Shown here piece after piece: positions 1 to 7,530 of a DNA stretch of 64,000 bases. Position numbers and translations under genes: made by a program. Numbering within the stretch: the first letter of the stretch is position 1; each line of letters begins with the position of its first letter. The stretch comes from Sphingomonas sp. AOB5. Lineage in GTDB: Bacteria; Pseudomonadota; Alphaproteobacteria; Sphingomonadales; Sphingomonadaceae. The DNA is taken from the NCBI RefSeq assembly GCF_029433115.1, contig NZ_JARNTV010000006.1, positions 60,578 through 124,577 of the forward strand, written 5' to 3'. Under the pieces are notes generated by a model that searched no databases, had not been told where the DNA came from, and saw nothing but the letters and a program-made list of their open reading frames with translations.

Positions 1-1144
1 AGACGGGGATATCGGCCTCGAGGAACGCGGCGAGGCTGGGCATCAGCAATTCGACGAAGGTCAGCGCAATGATCATCGCGATCACCGAGATCAGCACCGA
101 TTCACCGATGAACTGGAAGATCAGCTGGCGCCGCGTCGCGCCCAGCACCTTGCGCAGCGCCACTTCGCGGGCACGCTGGCTGGCACGGGCGGTGGCGAGA
201 TTGGTGAAGTTCACGATCGCCATGCCCAGAATCAGCAGCGCGATGATCGCGAAGGTGATGATGGTGCGCTTGTCGTTACCCGGGGTCATCGCCCCGCCCT
301 GCGCCTCGCCCAGATGGATGTCGGCCACATTGACCAGCTTCCAGTCCTGCTCGCGGCCGGCATCGAACCGCGCATCGCCGTTCATCTCGATCGGGATGTT
401 GCGCTTCTCCCAGGCGGGGAACTGGGCCTCCATCGCCTTGGTATCGGTGCCGGGCTTCAGCTTCGCCCAGATCCAGCCATTCTGGCAGCCCCAGCATTGC
501 AGGTTGCGCAGATTATCCGCGTAATAGGCTTCGAAATCGAGCCGCGCGATCGTGTTGATCTTCAGGTGCGAGTTCTTTGGAATGTCGCGCAGCACGCCGG
601 TGATGCGGAAATCGCGCGTCTTGCCGCGGCTGATCACGCTCATCGTGCGCCCGACGACATTGTCGGTGCCGAAACGGCGCACCGCCTCGGATTGGGTCAG
701 AACCACCGTGTTGGGCTGGCTGAGCGCATTCGCCGATCCATGGAGCAGCGGCAGCGGCACCACGCTCAGGAAATCGCCATTGGTGTAGAGGAAGTCCTCC
801 AGCGTCACGACCTGGCCATTGTCGCGGAACACCGGCGTGGTGTTCATCGCATAGACCCAGTTCTCGATCTGCGGGAAATCCTTCTTCATCGCCGCACCGG
901 TGGGATAGGGCGTCATCTGAAGCTCGGGATCGCCGCCGGTCTGCTCGCCCTGATACCAGCTCTGGATCTGGTAGACATTCTCGCCATTCGGCAGCCACTT
1001 GTCGTAGCTGAACTCGTAGCGGACGAAGAGCAGGATCATCAGGCACGCGGCCATGCCGATCGCCAGCCCGAGGATGTTGATCAGCGCATAGGTGCGGTTC
1101 TTCATCAGCGCCCGCACGCCCACGACCAGATAATTGCGCAACAT
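1..1144 (-). CDS. ABC transporter permease, MacB/FtsX type (3' part missing)
   Basis: The frame is open from an ATG at 1144 to the window edge, giving 381 residues without a stop. A first membrane segment lies near residues 20-42, preceded by the family-typical INILGLAIGMA. A large extracytoplasmic part follows, and two more hydrophobic segments near 288-312 and 330-358 have FtsX-like NFTNLATARASQRAREVALR between them. This is the layout of MacB-type permeases, which couple cytoplasmic ATP hydrolysis to periplasmic export. The gene lies 40 bp downstream of its ATPase and is the last visible gene of the minus-strand exporter operon. The C-terminus is outside the window, so a four-TM (about 420 aa) and an eight-TM (about 800 aa) form cannot be told apart. 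Substrate unknown. Confidence 0.88.
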   Translation of the reverse strand, partial: MLRNYLVVGVRALMKNRTYALINILGLAIGMAACLMILLFVRYEFSYDKWLPNGENVYQIQSWYQGEQTGGDPELQMTPYPTGAAMKKDFPQIENWVYAMNTTPVFRDNGQVVTLEDFLYTNGDFLSVVPLPLLHGSANALSQPNTVVLTQSEAVRRFGTDNVVGRTMSVISRGKTRDFRITGVLRDIPKNSHLKINTIARLDFEAYYADNLRNLQCWGCQNGWIWAKLKPGTDTKAMEAQFPAWEKRNIPIEMNGDARFDAGREQDWKLVNVADIHLGEAQGGAMTPGNDKRTIITFAIIALLILGMAIVNFTNLATARASQRAREVALRKVLGATRRQLIFQFIGESVLISVIAMIIALTFVELLMPSLAAFLEADIPV

Positions 1145-1184
1145 GGGTCTATTCCTTCCCTGAACCTTGGCCTCTTTCCGGGCC

Positions 1185-1865
1185 TCAAGCCGCGCGGCGG
1201 CGTTCCTGCAGGATGCGGCCATCGAGCATGTTGACGACGCGGGTCGCGTAGTCGGCATGGCTCGGCGAGTGGGTGACCATCACGATGGTCGATCCCTCCG
1301 CGTTCAATTGCTGGATCATCTTCATCACTTCCTCGCCATGCTGGGTATCGAGGTTGCCGGTCGGTTCGTCGGCAAGGATCAGCTTCGGCTCGGCGACCAG
1401 CGCGCGGGCGACCGCGACGCGCTGCTGCTGCCCGCCCGAAAGCTGGCTGGGGCGATGCTTGGCGCGATGGGCGATGCCGACGCGATCCATCACCTCGTCA
1501 GCACGGCGCTTGCGCTCGGACGCGGACACGTCGTGATAGAGCAAGGCCAGCTCGACATTCTCGCGGACCGAGAGCTCGTCGACCAGATTGAAGCTCTGGA
1601 AGATGAAGCCGATATTCGCCTTTCGCGTGTTCGAGAGTTTGCTCTCGCTCAACCCCGCGACTTCCTGACCGTTGAACACGTAAGAGCCGCTGGACGGGCT
1701 ATCGAGCATGCCGATCAGGTTGAGCAGCGTCGATTTGCCGCAGCCCGAAGGCCCCATGATCGCGACGAATTCGCCCTGCTCGATATCGAGATCGATCGCG
1801 TCGATCGCCGTCGTCTCGACCATGTCGGTGCGGTAGACCCGCGAGAGATTGCGCATGTGAAGCAT
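1185..1865 (-). CDS. ABC transporter ATP-binding protein (MacB/LolD type)
   Basis: 226 aa, the usual length for a single-domain ATPase of the MacB/LolD/FtsE group. Walker A (GPSGCGKST) lies near residues 37-45, the signature [15 protein letters not shown] and Walker [13 protein letters not shown] follow at about 140-170, and the H-loop reads VMVTHSP. It powers the permease just downstream and pairs with the HlyD-type adaptor 17 bp upstream. The three form a tripartite efflux or export unit that would need an outer-membrane channel not encoded here. The gene is in the sigma-54-controlled minus-strand operon. Family assignment is secure; cargo is not deducible. Confidence 0.95.
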   Translation of the reverse strand: MLHMRNLSRVYRTDMVETTAIDAIDLDIEQGEFVAIMGPSGCGKSTLLNLIGMLDSPSSGSYVFNGQEVAGLSESKLSNTRKANIGFIFQSFNLVDELSVRENVELALLYHDVSASERKRRADEVMDRVGIAHRAKHRPSQLSGGQQQRVAVARALVAEPKLILADEPTGNLDTQHGEEVMKMIQQLNAEGSTIVMVTHSPSHADYATRVVNMLDGRILQERRRAA

Positions 1866-1882
1866 CTGGTTTCCTCCGTGGA

Positions 1883-3196
1883 TCAGCTGGTGGTCAGGTC
1901 GAGCCGATCCTTGTCGGCGAACCCGGTATAGGGGCTGGTGATCACGCGCTCGCCGGGATCGAGCCCGTCGAGCACTTCGATGAAATCGGTGTTGCGGCGG
2001 CCGAGCCGGACCTGGCGCTTCACCGCGCTGCGGCCGTCGGGCGAGACGACGAACACCCAGGCGCCGCCGGTCTCGTTGTAGAAGGCGCCATTGGGGATCA
2101 GCCGCGCCGGGGCGGGATCGCCCAGCGTGAGCTTCGCCTGCAGCGTCTGGCCGCGCTGGAGGTTCGTGGGCTCCTCACCGACAAACTGCAGGTCGACCTC
2201 GAACTGGCCGTTCTGCACCTGCGGATAGATCTTGGTGACCTTCACCGCATAATTCTTCCCGCCGAACTCGACCTGCGCCTGCTGGCCGACACGGACGCGA
2301 CCGAGATAGAATTCATCGACCCCGGCGATCAGCTTGTTGCGGCCCGGCGAATCGATCTGGCCGACGCGCTGGCCACGCTGAAGCGACTGGCCGACCTGCA
2401 CCGAGAAGCCCGAGAGCTTGCCCGCAACCGGGGCGCGCAGCTGGAGCGCATCGAGATTGGCGCGCGCGATGGTGAGCCCCGATCGCATCGATTTGGCCGC
2501 CTGTTGCTGCTGCGAATATTGGCTGCCCTGAAGCCGCTCGTCGCTGGCCTGCCCACGCTGGAGCGCGGCAAGGCGGCGGCGCTGATAGGCATATTCGTCC
2601 TCGGTATCGGCGAACTGCTTGCCCGAGACGAAGCCACGCTGCGCCAGCGGCTTTTCGCGCTCGTACTGGCGGCGCGAGCGCTGCACCGCGAGTTCGGCCT
2701 CGAGGATCGCGCGCTCGTTGGCGAGGCGCGTCTGGGCGAGCAGCAATTCCTGGCTGCGCATATTGTTGATCTGTTGCTCGACCTCGGTCTGGCGGGCGAG
2801 CGTGGAGAGCTGAAGCTCGGCGTTGGAGAGCACCGCGATCGGCTGGCCCTTCTCGACGGTGGCGCCGTCCTCGACCAGCATCGTCTCGACCCGGCCGCCT
2901 TCGACGGCATCGATATAAACGGTGAGCAGCGGCGTGACGCGGGCGCGCAGCGGGATGAAATCGTCGAAATTGCCCTGACGGACCTCGGACACGATCATGC
3001 GGCGTGCATCGACGGTCTGGCTGCCGCTGCCCGGCGCGAACCAGAAAAAGGCCGCCGCGATCATCAGGATCAGGATCGCGCCCGCACCGATCTTCCACGT
3101 CAGCGGGATCGTGCGGCGCGCGACGACCTTGTCCATGCCGCTGCCGGACACCGCGCCGCTCGTCTCGGCCTGACGCTTGAGGTTGAGCACGCTCAT
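1883..3196 (-). CDS. HlyD/RND-type periplasmic adaptor subunit
   Basis: 437 aa when started at the ATG at 3196. The open frame runs further upstream, but that part is antisense to the divergent regulator. One N-terminal membrane anchor (about residues 35-53, GAGAILILMIAAAFFWF) is followed by a split biotinyl-lipoyl-like domain around a long coiled coil (about 125-245, with QQQQAAKSMRSG), then beta-barrel and membrane-proximal domains. This is the membrane-fusion protein of a tripartite exporter, linking the permease to an outer-membrane channel. Its ATG overlaps the TGA of the 73-residue ORF upstream (ATGA), which implies translational coupling. A second Met at residue 21 is a possible alternative start. 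Confidence 0.9.
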   Translation of the reverse strand: MSVLNLKRQAETSGAVSGSGMDKVVARRTIPLTWKIGAGAILILMIAAAFFWFAPGSGSQTVDARRMIVSEVRQGNFDDFIPLRARVTPLLTVYIDAVEGGRVETMLVEDGATVEKGQPIAVLSNAELQLSTLARQTEVEQQINNMRSQELLLAQTRLANERAILEAELAVQRSRRQYEREKPLAQRGFVSGKQFADTEDEYAYQRRRLAALQRGQASDERLQGSQYSQQQQAAKSMRSGLTIARANLDALQLRAPVAGKLSGFSVQVGQSLQRGQRVGQIDSPGRNKLIAGVDEFYLGRVRVGQQAQVEFGGKNYAVKVTKIYPQVQNGQFEVDLQFVGEEPTNLQRGQTLQAKLTLGDPAPARLIPNGAFYNETGGAWVFVVSPDGRSAVKRQVRLGRRNTDFIEVLDGLDPGERVITSPYTGFADKDRLDLTTS

Positions 3197-3414
3197 GCCA
3201 GCAGGCCCCCGCAACTGTCCGATTTCGAACAGGACTGTCCGATATCGAACGCGATCCGGACGAATGCTGCGGTCAGTTCGAACTTCACGCCATGATTGGT
3301 CACTGCGAGCTGAAGCCCCGCCGATTGCGTGCTGAACGACATGGCGGCGAGGAGCGCGGCCGCCAGCAGCAGCACCGTCCTTCCCCAGATTCTGATGTTC
3401 TGTCCGCTCTGCAT
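3193..3414 (-). CDS. small exported or membrane peptide, first gene of exporter operon
   Basis: 73 codons from an ATG at 3414, preceded by a good Shine-Dalgarno (GGAGGA, 5 nt away). The N-terminus has a basic start and a hydrophobic run (GRTVLLLAAALLAAMSF, about residues 11-27) like a signal peptide or anchor. The mature part is short, with two Cys near the C-terminus (GQSCSKSDSC). The stop overlaps the adaptor start. It begins about 33 nt downstream of the predicted sigma-54 start site, so it is the first translated product of the operon. I recognise no family. Its last 20 codons coincide with two operator-like inverted repeats, so part of that sequence may be under regulatory rather than protein constraint. 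It could be a leader peptide, an accessory subunit or an exported substrate. Confidence 0.6.
   Translation of the reverse strand: MQSGQNIRIWGRTVLLLAAALLAAMSFSTQSAGLQLAVTNHGVKFELTAAFVRIAFDIGQSCSKSDSCGGLLA
3216..3251. promoter_or_regulatory. second pair of the same inverted repeats, inside the small ORF
   Basis: TGTCCG-ATTT-CGAACA at 3216-3231 (one mismatch in the second arm) and TGTCCG-ATAT-CGAACG at 3236-3251 (two mismatches) have centres 20 bp apart. They match the pair upstream of the promoter in core sequence and phasing. They fall in the last codons of the small peptide gene, about 200-230 bp downstream of the predicted transcription start. They could be a downstream enhancer, a DNA-looping partner, or sites for a second promoter in front of the adaptor. 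Confidence 0.55.
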
Positions 3415-3458
3415 GGTCTTCCTCCGCAGCCACCTGCATGCTGTCGGGAAGGATAAAA

Positions 3459-3473
3459 GCAGGAGCCGTGCCA
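3459..3473 (-). promoter_or_regulatory. sigma-54 (-24/-12) promoter of the exporter operon
   Basis: On the minus strand the sequence reads TGGCACGGCTCCTGCTTTTA. The invariant GG (3472-3471) and GC (3460-3459) are exactly 10 nt apart, and the -24 block TGGCAC is perfect. The predicted transcription start is near 3447, about 33 nt before the ATG of the small peptide gene. An NtrC-type activator is encoded divergently next door, as expected for a sigma-54 promoter. Confidence 0.85.
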
Positions 3474-3528
3474 AACGCGGTTTTGGAGGGAAGCCGGAGG
3501 TTCGCGCCGGTCTGGCACGCAATTTGAT

Positions 3529-3565
3529 TGTCCGGAAACGGACAGAGTCTGTACGGGAGCGGACA
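3529..3565. promoter_or_regulatory. paired activator-binding inverted repeats (upstream sites)
   Basis: There are two 16-bp inverted repeats of the form TGTCCG-N4-CGGACA. The one at 3529-3544 is perfect and the one at 3550-3565 has one mismatch; their centres are 21 bp (two helical turns) apart. They lie about 90 and 111 bp upstream of the predicted sigma-54 start site, the normal distance for an NtrC-type enhancer. The second site ends on the first base of the regulator's start codon and covers its ribosome-binding region, so bound regulator should also repress its own gene. Confidence 0.75.
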
Positions 3566-4956
3566 TGAGCGGGCCGGAATTCGATCTATGCGTGGTCGTC
3601 GACGACGATGACGACATCCTTCTGGCGGCGCGCCTGCTGCTGAAGACGCTGTTCGCCGAGGTGCTGACTGCGCGTTCGCCCGACGAGGCGATGGCGGCGA
3701 TGGGGCGGCGGGTGCCCGACGTGGTGCTGCTCGACGCGAACTTCGCCCGCGGCGCGACCGATGCACGTGAGGGGCTGGCCTGGCTCGCGCGATTGCTGGC
3801 GCGCGATCCGGCCATGGCGGTGGTGATGATCACCGCCCATGCCGGGGTGCAGATCGCGGTCGAGGCGATGAAGCATGGCGCGACCGATTTCGTCGCCAAG
3901 CCCTGGTCGAACGAGCGGCTGCTGGCGACCGTCCGTACCGCCGCGACCCTGCGCCGCTCGCGCGGAGCAGTAGCGACCGAACGGGCCAAGCTGGTGGTGG
4001 CCAGCGCCGCGCCGGGCGACGGTCCTCCCCTGCTCGGCAATTCGCCGGCGATGGCGCGGGTCCATTCGCTGATCGAGCGCGCCGGGCCGACCGACGCGAA
4101 CGTGCTGATCCTGGGCGAGAACGGCACCGGCAAGGAACTGGTCGCCCGCGCGCTGCACCGCCACTCGCTGCGCGCCGAAAAGCCGATGCTGACCGTCGAT
4201 CTGGGCGCGGTGTCGCAGGACCTGATCGATTCCGAACTGTTCGGCCATGTGAAGGGCGCCTTCACCGATGCGCGCAGCGACCGGATCGGGCGGGTTCAGG
4301 CGGCCGACGGCGGGACGTTGTTCCTCGACGAAGTCGGCAATTTACCGCTGCACCTCCAGCCCAAATTGCTGACTGTGCTGGAACAGCGCCGGGTGACGCC
4401 GGTGGGCGCGAACAAGTCCGTGCCAGTGGATATCCGCGTGATCGCCGCGACCAACCTGTCGCACGGCCGGCTGAACGACGAGAGCCATTTCCGGCAGGAT
4501 CTGCTTTTCCGCCTCAACACCGTAGAGATCGTGCTGCCACCGCTGCGCGAGCGCCGCGAGGACGTGCCCGAACTGGTCACCCATTTCCTCGAACATTATG
4601 CCCGGCGCTACGACCGCGAGACCCCTCGCCTGTCTACCGCCGCGTTGGCGGCGCTGACCGCGCATGACTGGCCGGGCAATGTCCGCGCGCTGCGGCATGC
4701 GGTCGAGCGCGCGGTGATCCTCGGGCGCGGCGGCGTGCTGGAAGCCGAGGATTTCTCGCTGAGTGCGGGTGGCCCCCGCGTGGCGCAGGAAGCCGTGGTC
4801 GCGGCCGAACGCGACGACCTGAACCTCGACCGGGTGGAGAGGAAGCTGGTCGAAGCCGCGCTGACCAAGCACGGCTACAACATCTCGCTCGCCGCAAACG
4901 AACTGGGGCTGTCGCGCGCCGCGCTCTACCGCCGCATGGAAAAACATGGGTTATAA
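3565..4956 (+). CDS. sigma-54-dependent response regulator (NtrC family)
   Basis: 463 aa with three domains. The receiver domain (1-120) has an acidic cluster at 13-17 and the phospho-acceptor Asp57 in VVLLDANF. The AAA+ domain has Walker A GENGTGKE at 184-191, the sigma-54 contact loop GAFTDA at 231-236 and Walker B GGTLFLDE. The C-terminus carries a Fis-type helix-turn-helix ending in [15 protein letters not shown]. It activates sigma-54 promoters by ATP-driven remodelling of RNA polymerase. It overlaps the kinase gene that follows by 11 bp, so the two form a two-component system. The divergent sigma-54 promoter and the TGTCCG-N4-CGGACA repeats next to its start are its likely targets. A weak -24/-12-like element on the plus strand (TGGCACGCAATTTGAT at 3513) might add autoregulation. 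Confidence 0.95.
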   Translation: MSGPEFDLCVVVDDDDDILLAARLLLKTLFAEVLTARSPDEAMAAMGRRVPDVVLLDANFARGATDAREGLAWLARLLARDPAMAVVMITAHAGVQIAVEAMKHGATDFVAKPWSNERLLATVRTAATLRRSRGAVATERAKLVVASAAPGDGPPLLGNSPAMARVHSLIERAGPTDANVLILGENGTGKELVARALHRHSLRAEKPMLTVDLGAVSQDLIDSELFGHVKGAFTDARSDRIGRVQAADGGTLFLDEVGNLPLHLQPKLLTVLEQRRVTPVGANKSVPVDIRVIAATNLSHGRLNDESHFRQDLLFRLNTVEIVLPPLRERREDVPELVTHFLEHYARRYDRETPRLSTAALAALTAHDWPGNVRALRHAVERAVILGRGGVLEAEDFSLSAGGPRVAQEAVVAAERDDLNLDRVERKLVEAALTKHGYNISLAANELGLSRAALYRRMEKHGL

Positions 4957-6262
4957 CTTCACCATCCGGCTGCTGCTCCGGCTGGTGCTGGTGCAGATTG
5001 CGCTGATCGGCTTTGCCTGGGCGCTGACCACCCCGGGCCTGGGCGCGACGCGGATCATTGCCGGGATGATCGCGGCAGGCGCCTGCTGGCTGTTGTGGAG
5101 CCATGTCCAGCGCACCAATTTCGAAGTCGCCCGCTTCGTCGAGGCGCTGCGCTTCGGCGACTATTCGGTGCATTTCGATCGCGGCGCCGGTTCGGGCTTC
5201 GAAGCGATGGGCCAGGCATTCGATTCGGCGATCCACAAGCTGCGTGACGAGCGGCGGACCGCCAGCGACGAGCTCGGCTTCCTCGAGGCGCTGGTCAACG
5301 ACACGCCGGTGCCGCTGCTGACGCTGGGCGACGAGGGCCGCATCGCGCTGGCCAACAAGGCGGCGCGGCGGCTGTTCACCGAACATCAGGGCATGACGCC
5401 CGAGGATTTCCGCATCTATGGCGCCACCTTCGCCAGCCGGCTCGATCTGGATGCGCCGCTGCGCGAGGAAGTGCTGATCCTGACGCTGAATGGCCGCGCC
5501 AAGCGCGCGATCGTGCGTTCGGCGGCACTGACCCGGCTGAGCGGCCGCGCCCGCGTGGTGATCGTCCAGCCGATCCAGGAAACGCTCAACGCAGTCGAGA
5601 TGGCGGCCCAGACCGACCTGGTGCGGGTGCTGACGCATGAGATCCTCAACTCGCTGACCCCCGTCACGTCGCTCGCCGCGACCACATCGACCCTGCTCTC
5701 GCAGATCGAGGATCCGCGGCTCGACGATGCGCGGATCGCCGTCTCGACGCTGGAACGCCGCGCCGAGGGGCTGGCGCGCTTCATCAACAGCTATCGCAAG
5801 GTGGCGAGCGAACCCGTGATCGAACGCCGCAAGTTCGAGGCAGCGCCGTTCGCGGCCGAAATGGCGCGGCTGTTCAAGGCCGAGCGACCGGACGTGGTGC
5901 TGGATCTGATCCTCGAACCCTCGGTGTTCGCGGTGGATGCCGATCCGGACCTGCTGGCACAGGCACTGATCAATCTGCTGCGCAATGCGGGCGAAGCCGC
6001 ATCTGGCCATTCGGATGCGCCGAAGGTGCTGCTGGAACTGCGCCGGCTGACGAGCGGCGAAGTCGCCATCGCGGTCGGCGATAACGGCCCCGGCGTGCCC
6101 GAGGCCCTGCGCCGCGACGTGTTCCTCCCCTTCTTCACCACCCGCGCAACCGGCACCGGCGTAGGCCTGAACCTGGTCCGCCAGATCGTGTTCGCGCATG
6201 GCGGCACCATCGAACTGAAGGACGACGCACTGGGCGGCGCGCGGTTCGAGATATTGATCTGA
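4946..6262 (+). CDS. sensor histidine kinase (NtrB/NtrY-like)
   Basis: 438 aa. Two N-terminal membrane segments with almost no periplasmic loop (about 5-55) suggest sensing within the membrane or cytoplasm. A PAS-like stretch (about 115-150, LTLGDEGRIALANKAARRLF) is followed by a HisKA domain with the phospho-acceptor His231 (LTHEILNSLTPV). The HATPase domain has an N box (NLLRNAGEAA), a G1 box (GDNGPGVP) and a G2 box (GTGVGLNLVRQI). All catalytic boxes are intact. It should phosphorylate the NtrC-type regulator encoded just upstream, with which its gene overlaps. A likely signal is envelope or substrate stress relieved by the divergent exporter; that is inferred from position only. Confidence 0.93.
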   Translation: MGYNFTIRLLLRLVLVQIALIGFAWALTTPGLGATRIIAGMIAAGACWLLWSHVQRTNFEVARFVEALRFGDYSVHFDRGAGSGFEAMGQAFDSAIHKLRDERRTASDELGFLEALVNDTPVPLLTLGDEGRIALANKAARRLFTEHQGMTPEDFRIYGATFASRLDLDAPLREEVLILTLNGRAKRAIVRSAALTRLSGRARVVIVQPIQETLNAVEMAAQTDLVRVLTHEILNSLTPVTSLAATTSTLLSQIEDPRLDDARIAVSTLERRAEGLARFINSYRKVASEPVIERRKFEAAPFAAEMARLFKAERPDVVLDLILEPSVFAVDADPDLLAQALINLLRNAGEAASGHSDAPKVLLELRRLTSGEVAIAVGDNGPGVPEALRRDVFLPFFTTRATGTGVGLNLVRQIVFAHGGTIELKDDALGGARFEILI

Positions 6263-6266
6263 AGGA

Positions 6267-6346
<80 letters not shown>

Positions 6347-6438
6347 ACGCGGACAGCGCGCTTAGACCAGAAAATCGGGCGCGCATAGCGTCTCTTGCGG
6401 CAGGCCCCGCGCATCCGCTATCGCCGCGTCTCGCTGGG

Positions 6439-6515
6439 GGGCCTGTAGCTCAATTGGTTAGAGCTGGCCGCTCATAACGGCTAGGTTGCGGGTTCAAGTC
6501 CTGCCGGGCCCACCA
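6439..6515 (+). tRNA. tRNA with CAU anticodon, probably tRNA-Ile2 (lysidine type)
   Basis: 77 nt with encoded CCA. The acceptor stem is GGGCCTG/CGGGCCC, the anticodon stem GGCCG/CGGCT and the loop CTCATAA. The C4-G69 and C5-G68 acceptor pairs are those used by TilS to recognise tRNA-Ile(CAU), which favours Ile2 over elongator Met; automated tools often call such genes Met. It is not an initiator, since the T1 or mismatch 1-72 signature is absent. Its last 22 bases overlap the 3' end of the antisense deacetylase-like gene. Confidence 0.9.
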
Positions 6516-7528
6516 GCGGCATCCAGCACCTCCGCCAGCGATGCGGGACGCACGCCGCGCGAATCGAGCAGGTCGAACACCGCATCCCACCAGCGGAAGA
6601 ACACCGCCAGGCCCGCCGCGTCGCGCACATAGGGCGTGCGGCCGGGATCGACCGATGGCGAGTGGAACGAGAAGTTGAGCACGCGCAGCCCCTCGCCCAG
6701 CGCGACGCGGACCGCCTCCAGCGCTTCGTGCTGGGGCATGTCCTCGGGCGTCAGCGACACGCGCGAGAACAGGCCCAGCCGCGAAGCGATGCCGCGGCCA
6801 TGGGAGATACCGCTCAGGCCGCGGTAGAGCCCCGCCCCGCCAGCGCGGAGCAGGCCGGTATTCACGGTGGTGAAGGGCAGTTCGATCAACTCGCCCAGCC
6901 GGAATGCGTGATTCGGGATCGCGGAGAAATCGGGACCCCGCTCGGACGAATAGTCGTAGCCCGAGCGCATCGAGCTATCGAGCCGATAGCCTTCCGCCGC
7001 CAGCAGCGCGGCGGTGTCGGGTCCGATGCCGTAGCGCCCGGCACGATAGGCAAGCGGTCGCTCGCCGAATGCCGTGCCGATCGCTTCGGTCAGGACTCGA
7101 AGCTTTTCCGCCTGCAACGCCACCGGAAGATTGCCAGTGAAGCTGTTGGGACCGCTGACGGTTTCCTCGTGCGGCGGGTTCACCCAGGGGTGAAGCTGGG
7201 TGCCGACCGACGAGACGCCATCGGCGAGACAGGCCTTGAGGATATCCACCGATCGCGGGCAGGTCGCGATGGGGTGATCGATCATATAGTTGAGCGGCAC
7301 GCCGCGTTCGGCGAATCGCCGGTGCGCATCGGGCAACGCGTTCATCGCCTCGGTCCCGCGTTCCGCGCGGTCGAGCGGTTTGGTCCAGTCGAATTCCTCT
7401 TCGGTATCGACGAACACGGTGAAGCGGGTGCCGAACTCGGCAGGCCATACGATCAGATCGTCAGGCAGCGGCGCGGGCACGCGATACCCTGCCCGGCCTT
7501 GCGGCCGGCTTGGCGTATCGCTCCCCAT
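6494..7528 (-). CDS. polysaccharide deacetylase-like protein (WalW type)
   Basis: 344 aa without a signal peptide. An N-terminal VDTEEEFDW motif marks the NodB-fold start with metal-binding acids. Histidines follow at IDHPIA and QLHPWVNPP, and the C-terminal strand reads LNFSFHSPSVDPG. These fit the divergent deacetylase group found in sphingomonad polysaccharide loci, which acts on N-acetylated surface sugars in a metal-dependent way. Its stop lies 3 bp after the kinase-like gene start region (gap 7529-7530), so the two are probably co-transcribed. The last seven codons are read from the antisense of the CAU tRNA's 3' end. Substrate unknown. Confidence 0.75.
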   Translation of the reverse strand: MGSDTPSRPQGRAGYRVPAPLPDDLIVWPAEFGTRFTVFVDTEEEFDWTKPLDRAERGTEAMNALPDAHRRFAERGVPLNYMIDHPIATCPRSVDILKACLADGVSSVGTQLHPWVNPPHEETVSGPNSFTGNLPVALQAEKLRVLTEAIGTAFGERPLAYRAGRYGIGPDTAALLAAEGYRLDSSMRSGYDYSSERGPDFSAIPNHAFRLGELIELPFTTVNTGLLRAGGAGLYRGLSGISHGRGIASRLGLFSRVSLTPEDMPQHEALEAVRVALGEGLRVLNFSFHSPSVDPGRTPYVRDAAGLAVFFRWWDAVFDLLDSRGVRPASLAEVLDAAGGPGRT

Positions 7529-7530
7529 AA

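Noticed and set aside
3513..3528. Sigma-54 promoter on the plus strand for the regulator gene
   Set aside because: TGGCACGCAATTTGAT has GG-N10-GA in place of the invariant GC; too weak to call as a promoter, mentioned only as a possibility.
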